Shown: positions 1 through 13,300 of the stretch, piece after piece
How positions within the stretch are numbered: position 1 is the stretch's first letter
How the letters are laid out: every line of letters starts with the position of its first letter
Assembly: GCF_003073045.1 (NCBI RefSeq)
Contig: NC_037596.1
Span: 14,381,950 to 14,445,949 of the forward strand
DNA from: Pomacea canaliculata
Taxonomy: Eukaryota; Mollusca; Gastropoda; Architaenioglossa; Ampullariidae
Reading direction: 5' to 3'
Length of the DNA: 64,000 nt
Program-made: the position numbers and the translations under genes
The notes under the pieces: generated by a model
What the model was told of the DNA's origin: nothing
Seen by the model: only the letters and a program-made list of their open reading frames with translations
Database searches by the model: none

Positions 1-2380
1 TATACTGTTTGTGGCACAACTGAATATGAAATTACTGTAAACCCTTAGCCCAACATGAAACCGATTTTTACAACACACATTTCCCTGAGTGTGTTACACA
101 TCCTGGTAGCATGTTTGAGCATGCAAATCATCACTGAACACTACTTTTTATTGTATTTTTTTCCTCCCCTGTAGCTAAGTAGCTATTTGTTTTGTCACAA
201 TCAAGAGACATGTGTCCTGTATTTTAACGCAGTGCCACAAAGATGAAATCTGTCCCTTTTGTCATCAGCAGGTTGTCAAAATTCTCATATGAATTCATTC
301 ATTCCTGCAGCTTTTAAGTTTACAGCCAGGTTGCTAATACCGGATAATAGAGACTTTGTAAAGGATCTCGCATGTCTAAATGTGCAACAGCTTCCTCTGA
401 TCCTTAGATAATCAAAATTTATGCCTAAATACATATTTCTGACAGTATTAATAGCCATTATTATTACTTTCCACAAATGCTTATCAGTTTAAATTATTAA
501 TCTATTTGAATGAAAAATTAGATGAAATAGCTTTATCTATAAAAGTTATAAATCTAAGAGAAAGGGACACTTGTTGGCGAGTCACTGAAACTGAAAGAAA
601 AGTGCACAATACTACTGAAATGGCAGGGAAGACAGAATAGAAGAGAAATTAACTATCATGAAGACTCTTGGCTTTAAGAGACAAAATATTTAAAAGATGA
701 TAAGCATTATGATGATTAACTACTCAATCCCTAGTATCAATTGGTGATGTGGTTACAATATGTGATGGTTTTTCTTTACAAATTTGGAAATGTTAAGGGG
801 TTTTTGAAAGTATTGAAACTAAGTAATGGCTTGTTTTCACCAAAACTAGGAAAATAAATTTTATTTCCAAATTTGCAATATACATCCTGTCAATCTATAA
901 ATACTAGCTTTCTTCCACACATAAAACATAAGTAATGAGAGATGCACTAATAAAATCCAGATTTGGAGTATCTAATTTAAATTTCCAAAAGATTTGCTTT
1001 AGCCCATGAAAATAATGGAAACGCTAAATGTGCCTTTTTTTGTGGAAGAGGAAACAGAAATGTACTTCTTATTTATTTGTCACAGCTATTACAAGTTACG
1101 ATAATACATTTCATTAACAAAATTTTTACAGTTGTTTCCTTTCAGTCAAGTATATACTTTTCGTTGTTAAGTTGCAGAATTTAGCAGTGCTCATGCTATA
1201 ACCTCACTGTGTTTTCTACACTCAAGAGTATTCCCATTGCTTAAATTGTTTATGTCCATTGTTTGTCTGCCTTCAGTCATGTATAAACTAGGTAATTTCT
1301 TTTGAGGGACTGCAGAATTTAACTATTTAGATTCATCTTGCCAGCACTGTTTCTTTAATACCCAAGATAGCCCACGTTTGACCTTTGTATACTGTCTCTA
1401 TTGTTTACCTACTATGAACCAACTACATACTTCAATTAGTTACTTCTTTTTAGATTACAAAATGTAAATGTTTGCACATTCCAAATGTGTACCTCCATTC
1501 AGTCATGGGTGAAAGACTTCACTGAATAAATAAGTCTAAAGTCCTAGTATCCACTGACACTTGGATTGGGAAGTCAAACAAAATGGTCTTGAATGGAATT
1601 CAGAACATCAAGATCGACAGTTTAAGCCCAACTTGCCATTTTATTTTTCCTTTAAGGAACTTTGTTACTGATTGATAATAAGACTGGATATTCTTATGTT
1701 TCATCAAATGTCTTTTTTCTGATGACTGCTTTTATAATGCCAAGCTCAATGTACATTGTGAATTGCGCAACTGTTTGCTGTCATCCAGGTGGAGTATGGG
1801 AGTTGTGAAATTTCACTGCTTATTCCTTTCATTGCACAATGTTCGAGATCCTGAGCAATAACACTAACAGAACTAATTTGAAACATTTTGGATAAATAGT
1901 TTTGTTTAAAGTTCATATGATTTTCTTTTTCTATTGTAACCACACACAATGTCATGCTGTAACTTTGTCAAACGACACTAGTTGTTTAGAACAGACAGAT
2001 TTTCTATGTCCACCACTAATATTAGTAACTGTATTCAATGCTATTAAATTTTACTAGTATTGGTGATACCATGTTAATGTTATTTAATAATAATTCTGAA
2101 TCTGTAAAGCACATTTTTCTGTTTGGATACCAGCTCAACACTGTGCACAAAAGACTACAAATGAACTGACATTTTTTTTTCTTTTTCTTAACAGATGTCA
2201 GCTGAAATTATATGATCAGAATATTTCTGAGCTGCAAGACCCATCTTTGTCTCTTTTATAGCCAAAAGGTTTAACTGTTTCATTTTCTTGACATTATTAT
2301 TCATTGTATATAATATAGGCAACAGAGTTGACAAGGAAAATTAGAAGAACCGTGGCACACAAAATCAAGTTTTCCCCACA
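1..2380. other. AT-rich stretch without a firm gene
   Basis: No recognisable coding domain was found. Around 1130-1520 a loosely repeated motif (a CAGTCA-type core followed by a TATA-like run and GCAGAATTTA) recurs about every 90-135 bases, suggesting a strongly decayed tandem repeat. Short open frames here look like chance. Confidence 0.4.
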
Positions 2381-2446
2381 TGACACATTAAAAAGATTTT
2401 AAGAAGGAAAAAGCTGAAGAAAATATTTTAAAAACATACACATGGC

Positions 2447-2636
2447 GCTGGGATCCAATACATGGAGAAGTTCTTGGTGAATCACCGACATTGGTAGGAG
2501 GTTCACTTTCTACGTGGAAGACTACTGTTTGTTTGTGTACAGTTTCTCTGGCACCCGACAGACTGACACGCTCAATTTCCCCATATGTCCGTACAAATTC
2601 AACAGAAATGGGACCTTTTTTACTCTGTTTACTCAT
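2447..2636 (-). CDS. Possible first coding exon, unknown protein
   Basis: An open frame on the minus strand starts at an ATG at 2634-2636 and gives a charged, non-repetitive peptide beginning MSKQSKKGPISVEF. I do not recognise it. It sits beside a stretch with more CpG than its surroundings (about 2560-2790), as a first exon might. No strong splice donor was found at its 3' end (only a weak GT near 2447), and no convincing partner exons were found toward position 1. Chance is a serious alternative. Confidence 0.18.
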
Positions 2637-3169
2637 TTTGCCGTCCTGAAATCAAAAGTGCGCGTTCCAGCGTCTCTCATTGTGAAACAAACGAATGTTT
2701 ACAATCGTACAGCTCGTCATTATGTAGGAGGAAACCACTTTCTCCTCTCCCAAGGATACAACTAAAGCTGTCTCAGCGTGCGTGTCAGTTGCGAATTTTT
2801 TCTTTCACAACAAAAAGATTTGTGATTAATTTTAAAAGGATTTGTAATTTCAGCTTTTCGTGGTATTTATTATATACTTTATACTAAATACTATTACAAT
2901 GTTGTGAGCATGCGAAAATTAACGGAAGAAGAAATCTGTAAGCAGGTGAGAGGTCGGCAAACACCCAATCACAGAGGTCATAGAAGTCCGTGACCCAACC
3001 GCTCTTGAGTACGGATGTACCCATAGTTTCAGTTTCAGTTTAAAACTTTGACAATACAATACATCTTTATTGTCTCTGTCTGGTCGTAACAGAGATAAAA
3101 AATTTTCCTTTGTTGCTGGGAGCTCCCACAATTTTTTTTTTTTTTATGGCTCGACTTCGTAGGTAAGTT

Positions 3170-3335
3170 GACACGTGATCGTGTCGCACCTCTCCCCACC
3201 TCTGTTTTCCTCCCCCTCCCCGCGTGTAGCTGCGACAGGTCAAGGTACGGGGTCACACCGGTTCAATCTTCGCGTTGACCTGCGCGGGGACTGTACTGTA
3301 CGTCCATCTCCAAGTGAAACACCGCCGATCTCTGA
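3170..3335 (+). promoter_or_regulatory. Candidate promoter / leader exon of receptor locus
   Basis: This stretch is clearly richer in G+C and CpG than its AT-rich flanks. It ends in a good donor-like sequence (CTGAA|GTAAGT, break after about 3335). It lies about 950 bases before the first signal-peptide exon, so it could be an untranslated first exon. No TATA box could be fixed with confidence. This is inference from composition and the donor only. Confidence 0.28.
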
Positions 3336-4288
3336 AGTAAGTCTTAGTAAAGTTGAGTGTACGATGTACGTACTATATAACAGTGGATAGTCATGAATAA
3401 TTTATGATCGTATTTATTGTATATGATCGTATTGTAGTGCTTTTTGTGAAATGCATAACTTCTTGTAACCGCAAATAGCACCTCGGACTTCCGCTGGCAT
3501 CTGCTGCCATGTTGGCTTCAACCACCTAACACGTAGACAATTCACTTTGTCAAATATGAGCGCTGGATTAAAAGGGAAAAGCAAGTCATCTGATTGAGAA
3601 TGTCAGTATATATATATAAGTCCAACTATTTGACTTGCTCTATCATTTAAGTTAAAGGCATTGTCACAGCAATTTTCGTTATCCATATTGATTTAACATC
3701 TTTGACTGGGCGAAATCGAAACTCCTAGGGAGGGTGCGGGAAAGTACCCCATGGAGAGTGTTCAAGTAAATGCATTAATCCTTATATATTTTTCTCTGTA
3801 AATATATGCAACTGTACTTTTTTTAACTTTAAAAACAAATGGGATATGCCTGCAGGACAGTTGTTAATACAGACAATACAGAGCAAACTGTCCTTGTATA
3901 CGGGTTACCCACTTATTTGATTCCTAATCTGCAATGCCTCGTCACCCGGAAATAGAAACATTGTTTTAGTAATGTGTTCTCCCACAGTGCACCCCACAGC
4001 GATATCAGACATACAGAAACTCATAATTGGCCACAAAAGTCGTTCGTTGGCACGGCTGGACCTCAAGACGATGTCGGTCAGTTGTGTGGTCGAGTACAAC
4101 TACAACCAGACCCTATTACTTCTGCAGAAGGCTCAGAAACATCAGGTCATCTGTCTTGTACATGATCCATACATTATTTGTTTCCCTTGTACAGTGGACT
4201 GACCCAAATCACGAAGACCTAAGAACCATTGGCTGAGTAGCTGGACCCACGCGAACGCCGCTGACCAAGTAATCTGCAACTTTGAACA

Positions 4289-4358
4289 ATGGAGTCTTTT
4301 CCCGGAGGGAAAGCAGCGTGCTTGATGCTGTTGGTGGTGTGGCTTGTCAGTGCTAATG
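4289..4358 (+). CDS. Signal-peptide exon 1 (receptor cassette 1)
   Basis: ATG at 4289-4291 opens a 70-nt exon coding MESFPGGKAACLMLLVVWL and a short VSAN end: a short N-region, a hydrophobic core and small residues near the likely cleavage site. The donor follows as ATG|GTAGGT and leaves phase 1. The partner acceptor is the TTGCAG at 4493-4498. The exon at 8327 and its copy at 19293 (also 70 nt) are clear relatives in length, phase and protein pattern. Confidence 0.75.
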
Positions 4359-7300
4359 GTAGGTATCTGTTGTATGTATGCATGTTTATTATGAATGTAT
4401 GTTTGTGTACACATATATGAATGGTATGTATGTGTTTATTTAGGATCGTTGTATGGCCACACATGATCTCACATGACCATCACGTGTTTTTATTGCAGAA
4501 GCTTGGACCCTGTCTATTGAGAACTACACAAGTCCGTTGACACTGCAAACTGGAAAGCCTTCAGAAATTAACTTCTCGCTTCTCAACATCACCAAAGACG
4601 AGGAGGTCAAGGTCTTGGTAATTCGTCCTGGAAGCACCACGAGTATCATCATATCGTGCGTTCTCGCAATATCACGTGACAGCTGCTCGACCAACAACGA
4701 AACTTGTCAGTGTGTTAAAAACGTAGAGGCGGACCATCAGTACAAGCTGCTGAAGACTTTTAACGAAAGTGACAATGGTCAATGGGGGCTCCAAATCGTA
4801 GGTAATACCACCTGGAAGGTGTCGTTCAACATTACCGTGAGTAAGTATATTGATAAAAATAAAGAAGGAAATAGACAAAGAAACAAATATTTGCAGCATT
4901 GGTGGATGACGAAGTCAATGTAATAGGGAAGAAGGGTAGGGGGAGAAGGTTGGCTGGAATGGGTGTTTCAAACGCCGACACAGCAATTAAGCCTATGTCA
5001 TAGGCAAGGAGCCGGATCTATAAACAGGTTACGAATGCACAGAATGAACAACCTGCCCAAGACGAGAACTGAACCCACACCAGCCAGCCATCACCGTTTT
5101 GTATTTGACTGTAACTCTTGCGACATCGGACAGCCTGAAGTGGGAGGAGGAGGATGGGGAATAAAAAATGGCAATAGTGCAAGTCATCTCACTCTGAATA
5201 ATTGTTATTTTAGCTTTTTTTCTGAAATAAATGAAAATGTTAGATTGATAGCATAAAAATAAGATACTGCTGCTGCTAATGATTTATAATGATGGTGAGG
5301 ATGATGATGATCCTTATATTGCTACAGATGATAGATAGAAGCTACTGAATGAACACCGTGCCCAGCGCGTGCTTGCACACACACCCAGCCACTTGCCCAC
5401 CCACCCACAAATGCACACAGGAGACTCAAGCAAATACAGCATTTTAAAAATTAGTCAGCCTTTTGGTCTGTCTTATGTGTGTGAGAGAATTTTTAATGTG
5501 AATATCCATGTGAAGGAATTTTTAGACAATAGCCATATGAGAGATAATTTTTTAGCGCAATATTCAATCTTACAGTAAAAGCAACCCACAAAGATTCCTC
5601 TTTTAGTTTCAGACACAGACACGACCAAGAACTCTTCAGCGCTTCAAGGTATATTTCTGTAAAGACATCCATAAGTTTTGTATGTTTTACCGTTCAATGT
5701 TTTTTTCTGTTTCTTTCTTCTTTTTTTCTTTCCTTTATTAGTTGTTTAAAAAAAATGCAGAGGTTAATCGTTTTAAATGATCAAAGTAATCCCTCGGCAT
5801 TTTGTTATTCATAAAAAATACTTTCTTGCATTTCGTAAACATGACTATCGTGTTCTGCAGATATGACAGCATCAAAGGGGTTAACGGAGGATGTTGCTGC
5901 ACTGCCTGAGCCGACAGGTATGTGTGTTTAGTAACCATCATCTTAGTGACAACCAAAACTCGATGTCGACCCATAAATGGCGACTTCATGTGAACTCGTA
6001 TCTCGCCTGATTACAATCTCACCGTGTTACACATAAGATGCTCGTGACTAATAAAGCAGATTGAACTTGTGTCTTTGTCTTCATGTTTGCGTTGTCTGTG
6101 TTCTGAAACGGCAATGGTAGAGGAATTTTCTACGATACTCCCCCTCCCATCTACCCCAATAAACTGCAACAATGTTTTCGTAACCTGAGCGGACTTCAGG
6201 CAATTTTTCACGTGATCAAAGACTTTCCTGAAATGTTTTGATTGCTGGTGATATGGACTTTCAATACGAAGCAAGAATGGTGAAAAGAATGGTTGCATCT
6301 CAATTCGAAGGTTCAGTCTGTCTCACTCTACATCGACGCCGAGGTTTTGCCGAGACTTACAAGGACCTGTGACGATAAACCCTTCCCAACATCTGTCCAC
6401 TAATTATCAATTCCTGACGGAGAAGGCCTGGAAATGGTGAACCACTTACACTTCACTGTCATGGCTACCTTCACAGCAACTAGTTTATGTTTTTCACTTT
6501 TAGCTTGCTTTAAAACCCTTCTAGAAATAAAACATGATTCCTATAACTCATTTGCTGTCAAACATGTTTTCCTCCAGATCCTGAGCAGGAGACCTTAGAT
6601 ATGCTAAAAGGAAGTTGTACATATATGTGCATGTACGTGTGTTTGTGGTTTATCAGTTGTCCACTATTATCAGTCAGGTTCCTTAACTGATACGTATAGC
6701 AGAAAGTGGACGAACAGTGCCTGACCCACTGCTAACATCACGGCGATGGAACTGGAACTGAGGAGAGAAGCATTGGGAACTGCCTCTTCCGGTTGAGCAT
6801 CTGTTCTCTGTCACAGGTGAACGTGATCAAGACGTGTTTTTTTCGTGTTGATACCTGTGTGTGTGTGTGTTTATTCATTGATTCGGAGATGTGTTGTAGC
6901 TGCTGCTGCAGTGGAAACCGCACATTCAAAGGACACACCGGAACTAACGTGTTCGTCAACAAATTCTGACCTCACGATGATCTGATATCCCATCATGCTT
7001 TAACTGTAGGACACGTGAGTCTGTAGTTGTTTTTCCTCCTTGTTTTTCTTTAGATCCTAAAGTTTGTCATGATATTTGTCATATGTCTCTTGCTAAACAG
7101 CCAAAGTAGTCACAAGGACTTATTTGACCTCATCATCGAAACTGTGTTACAGCTTTATTTCCGGGCCAGAGATCTGCCATGCAACTGATGGAGAAAGCCG
7201 CCCATCCGCCCATCCGCTCAGATCAGAGATAAGGAAGGGCGGTGTGTGTTTGATGTCGCCCAGGTGTAAGGATTATGGCGGAGGAAAAGCTGTGATTTTT

Positions 7301-10300
7301 CTGCCATTAGGTGGCTCTTCAAGAGACAGATTAACTTTTAAAGCAATATCTTGATGTTCTGAAGTGCACCTTCACTGGTTTCTTCAAAGTCTAGTTAAAG
7401 CCTCTTTTTGTCGAAATGACATCAATTAGTCGATAGATAAATTTTGTGTGTGTGAGAGAGAGAGAGAGATAGAAAAAAAACCATCCCGCTATAACTTGAA
7501 CGGGTGGGGTAAGAGTTCACAGACAATTGTTAATCATTTATTATCAATTACGTAAGTCAGGCTGATGTTTTTCTCTGTTGTGTGTGTTTGTATAAACCTA
7601 AGAAAAGACATAAAAAAATGAAAAATAAATGCATCATATTTTTCATAATTCTTTGTAAGTGTTTAGTGCTTGTATATGTATGTGTGTTTTTATGCGTAGT
7701 GTGCATGTAGACGGTGAGTGTAAGTGTGTATATTTATGTGTATATGGTTGTGTGGCTATGTATGATTGTATATCTTTGTGTGGGTATGTGTACATAAATT
7801 TATGAATATTTACCCATAAGTAGTTAACTGCATTGCACGGGACAGCTGTTAACATGAACTGAAAGAACACACATTTTCTAACACCCGCATACAGCCATCA
7901 CACACAGTCACCACCCGGAATTAGAAACGTCCTTCGTTTGTTTCCTCCCACACTGCTCATCATCCATTCTTCCGAAACCTACTTTTGGTGAGAGATTTAA
8001 AATCTTCCACCCAAGAGAACGCATATGTACAGGAAATAATATATTCTCTGTGTCAGAGCCAGAGACAGTTTTGTTACTGCATCAACCATTGTTTGCTCTT
8101 CGGTTTAGGAACAAGTGCTGGCTGGACACTAAGCACATCGACCACAGAAAGAAGAAGAGTTTTGAAAGTGTGGGTATTTTGAAGAAGCTACAAAGTCTGA
8201 CCTCAGGTTGTGGCAGATCATTGTACCAGATCATGGGACTACTACGACGATCAGCGCGACTATACGACCATTGATACTGCCAATCAATGTGACTTCTAAT
8301 GAACAGCTAATCTCAGCTTAATTACGATGGCAAATTCGACTTTTACTTCGGACAAGTCGTGTCCCTTCTGCTGGCATGGATAACCAATGCAAACGGTTGG
8401 TTGTCTTGAAAACCTGGGTTTCATAGTTGAGAGTAACATGTTTCAAGTTCTATTTCGATATGTGGTAATTAAACTAAACAAAAATATGGTGTAATATTTA
8501 TAAATTCACTAGTACATACTTTTAGTGTACGTGTGTGTATATGTGTGTGTAAGAGAGAGAGAGAGATTTATAGTTTGTTAGAATAATGGATGAATGAAGA
8601 CAGTCATCCAGGTCAGGGAAACAGTATGTTTGGATACTTTTGCAAACCTTTAATGCAGAATCTTGAAACAATTTCTTGCAGTTTATGATATAAAAACAAA
8701 CTCAAAACATACTGCCTATACAAACTGAGATTGAGTTTCACGACTAAAGCCTTAAAGAGATCTTAAAAAAAATTCCATTCCAGAATCCTGGACACTGTCC
8801 ATCGAGAACTACACGGACCCTTTCATCTTCCAAGCCGGGAGACCTTCAGATATTAACTTCTCACTTGTCAACATCAGTCAAAACCAAACTGTACATGTCG
8901 GACTAGCAAAGGGTGGGGCCCCGATTCTTAACCCGTTATGTTTTGTAACAATATCAGCTGAGAAGTGCATGACCAACAATGACACTTGTGTTTGTATCAA
9001 ACTCGGACAATCCGGTCATCACTACATGCTGAAAAAGACTGTTACTGAAAATGACAGTGGTCAATGGTTCTTCTATTTGTTGGGGACCTTAAAGCCCACG
9101 AAGGTGTGGTTCAACATAACAATGAGTAAGTTTTGATTAGTCAGTTCAATAAATAAATATTTGTTCAGACAAAACACTGCGCTACAAATGGCAAATATTG
9201 TTACACCATTAATATGGTTGAAATGAAGAAATGAAAATGGAAATGAAATGTTAAACAATCAAACGATTAAAAAATTGTAAATAGTTTTTTTTTAAATATA
9301 CAGGAAACAATTTTTCAAGGATTATGATAGTAATTCCAACAGAAAAGAAAATTTGAAATATAATTAAAGAGAAATATAAATTGTCGTTGGTGTAATAATA
9401 ATAATGTTCTCATCTTGAGTAGACGACAGTTTAAGAATACAGCTTAAGTAAAAGATTTAAAGGAGAATATTGCCAGTTTTATGTACTATATTTGTGTTAC
9501 ATTGAGTACTTGATGTCTTTATAAGCCCCACCTTAGAAAACACACACACACACACGTACGTGTATGCGAGGGCAGCTTCTTGAGTGTGAGAGTTCAGAAG
9601 CATTCTATAAAGACACTCTTCTGGTTCCAGAAACAGCCAAACAGACCTCGGCGACAACAGAGAAAGGTATTTTTGAGAACAGACTCTTAGTTTCTTGGTT
9701 CATGATCTTACTGAGGGTTTCTGGCGCCCGAAGAGATCAAAGCAAACCGTGACTGCCCTCCATCCCCATTACAAATATTTGTTTTACTAACACAAGCCAC
9801 ATAAGGGTGAACTTTCTAGGATTAAGCTAACAACTACTGTTAAATAAAGAAAAATAGGATAAAAGTAAGAATCAAGCACAAAAAAAATCTGCTTTTCACT
9901 TGCATCTTGTTTACCTTAAAGCAGTTAAGATAATGCACATGAGGCTAGAGCGCCCTTTACTTGCGGCTGCCTCCCTTGTCTTGCCACCCTCTCGGTACGT
10001 CATTTCCTTCCGTCTTTCTTTCTTTTTCCTTTTTTCATTTATTTTTCTCTACGGACTAGTTTTTTAAGCGTTAAGAGATGTTTACCAAACATGTGTATAC
10101 GAGAAAATCTTGACATTCTAAGATGTATGCGAAATTCTGCATATCTAAGAATTCAAACTTGACTAAAGTAGACAATCGGATGTTTAGTTTTACATATTTT
10201 TTCTTACATGATCCATTTTCTACGAAGAGTCTACTTCTTGCTCAATTTTTCTCAATTTTGGCATCTTGTGTCGTGTGAATGGCAACCTTAGGATTCACTT

Positions 10301-13300
10301 TTCTGAATATACTCTGTCGATAAACACATACACGACAGTTACAAAGCTCTTTTACTAAAAATACTCACCAACTAATGCCATCCATTGAAAAAAGATATGC
10401 AGTTGTAACGCCTTCTTTTACTTGAACTTTCTGTTGTATGTCATGTCGTGTCAGGTCATGAACATCCTCCATCAGGGCTGACAACGGAAGGAACAAGCTT
10501 CAGTTATGATGTAACAGAATCAACAGGTAGGGCTTGTTTCTAGATGTTATTTTAGTTTATGGAACAAAAGGCGATGTTTTTCAGAACCACGATGGTGTTA
10601 GAAGTGAGACTGCAAATGGCGGCTGGAGCTGACCACACTCCCTTTGACAGCTGGACGTGCAGACTAGTTCAGACTCCAAGGATCAAGGACTAATTAACCA
10701 GCCTGCAGAATAAAATAAATTAGCAAAGCACTGTCTTTGTGTTCTGTGGTATTTTCTAGCGGCAAGTCAAGTAACAAGAGGAATTTATATGATGTTCGGG
10801 TGACCTGATGAGTTTGTTTGCCTGCAAGCTTTTGAAACAGAGAACGCGTTACTTCGGCGGATTGCGATTGGCTAGAAGCTTGTCACGTGACTCTTCGGCA
10901 ACGTTGCAAAGTACAATTTTGCGTCCAACTTGCAGTGTGTGTGTGTGGGAATGAGAGAGTGCATATCGTGGACTTGCATGCTGTCCACAATTATTACTCA
11001 GGCTCCTTAACAGATGAAGCAGATAAAGAATTGGACGAGCAGAGCGATGGACTAATCCCTTCCTACCTGACCTGCTGTCAGCATCCCGGAGGATTGAGGA
11101 GCAGCTCACCTGGACGTCCACTTGCTCTGAATTACAGGTATAAAAACTTTTCAAAGAATATGTGGGACATACCGCTTGTTTTATCTGTAGTGTGTGATGA
11201 ACGCCTTATGTCTTGAGTAGCAAGAAATGCTTCATTATAAATTAACAGAGTTTGGTGAATCCCTTTTAAACATTTATGAAGAATAACTACTTATTCTATG
11301 ATATGTTCTGCTATATACATGTATTTCAAAGTTAATTTTAATCACAATTTTTGGAGAAACCTCTTGTTAAATAGTGTTTTAATATACTACTTGCGCTAAT
11401 ACATGTAGCACCACTGCATAATGTCTATTCGTGTTCTTTCAAACAACAAAACAGAAAGATCTGCCAATGAGCTTTTCCGACTTTATACTTCATCCCCAAA
11501 TATATTTGTATTGTTCCTTGTCACTTAAGTTAGCAAAAACACATGAAGTTTTACATAACCAAAGTGTAGTCGGGAGTAGCTTGTTATGAAGGTGTAAGCA
11601 TGCACAGCACGCAGGTAATAATCCATCGAAATTCTTTGGATTATTTTTCACACAACACTCATATACTAAACCAAACTTACCAACACAGTTTCTTGTAGCC
11701 AGCCGCCCAGTCATCCACACAACCAGTCAGTAAACTATTCGTTGTCTCTGTCTGATACATTATACGAGAAGCAGTTTGAGGCTACGTGTTTCACTCAATG
11801 TTACTCGGACAGGTCTGGTCACCCCTCAACACCCAGATGAAGATGTCGAGGAAGCAGAAAAGCAGACGACAAAAAAAGGACTTCACCCTGTTCCGGTTAA
11901 AGAGTCGATGTTGTTAAATTTTGCAAACTGCAGTTGACCAGTAAATAAAAAAGATTAAACTTTCATCAAGTGTATTTATAAGACAATGATATTTGCATTA
12001 ATACTCATAAGGTATATTTGTGCATATCTTAAAATGTACATATATACATCAACAGATAACTACTCTCCTCCTCTTACAAAAAACAACACTACTACTACTA
12101 AAGAAAAATTGGTAGTGCACACTTATCCGTGGGGAGGCGAGTTCAATCTGCACATGCCAATGTAAATGCAAAAAATTATTTTATTCTAGGGTTAAAACTT
12201 TGAACTTTTGTCAATTAATGATTTCGACAAACACTTGAACATGATGATGAAACCGAGGTAAGTGCGAGGAAAAACATGGCGCATTAACAAGAAGCGCTGC
12301 AGCTCTTTATCCTTCAGCTGCAATGTTTCTGGTGGACTGACAGAAAGGGAAGTTTTCGCAACAGTTTCCGCATTAAAAAGTTTGAACTCATCTTCATTCC
12401 TTCCTTCCCTTTGGGCATGTGTCAATTCGTGTGTGTATGTGTGTTTGTTACATGTTTGTCTGTGATTTAGACGAGATCTGAACCCAGGCCAGCCAAACTT
12501 TGACTTTATTGATGACAGTGGTTAACCGTTGTGTCACCGGACCGCCTGATAAAGATAGGAAGTATACTACTGTGCTGGAAGAAAAAGCATTCTTAGGTGC
12601 AAAAGAAGGCAATTGTAATAAAAACACATACAAGGAAAAAGTATACTAAACTACGAAAGAGGGAAAAATATGTTCTGTGTATGAGTGAGAGAGAGAGAGA
12701 CGAGAGGAGAGACGGAGAACATTTTAAATATTGTGTTTAGAATACTGAAAGTTTTAAACCGCCCACTAAAGTCATTAATTGCTTCCTATAGGTCCTATTG
12801 AAGATTCCGCCATTTAAAAAAAATTTCCTGTTTTCATTTTAAAAACTCACTGAGATCGTAGATTGAATTTATAGCTCGTCACCGCAGAATCAAGTGTCGT
12901 CTTCTCGTTCATGGAGTGCTCATCTATAAAAAATCACAGTTATATGTGTATAATAGAGATGGGGACTTCAACAACTAGTGATCATTCTCACTGCTTTGTC
13001 TGCCATGCAAGTTTAACGAGACAGACGGCGCCATCAGCACAGATGAACATCTCTGGACATACTTTCTGTTTGCTGAGACAACTGTAAGCAGCTTAACATG
13101 CGGAAACCCGATAACATTCTACCATGCCAACAATAGACTTTTAATAAATTTGTTTTCCACGACTTAGAGCTAATAAGCCCAGCAATCATAAAGTAATGAG
13201 CTTATTTATACCTCTGTCAATACAAGAAGTTCGTAACAATTGTCTTTGTCTTTTTAACGTTGATGGTTTAAACCGGAAGTGGAATTTGTGCTTTTCGTCT

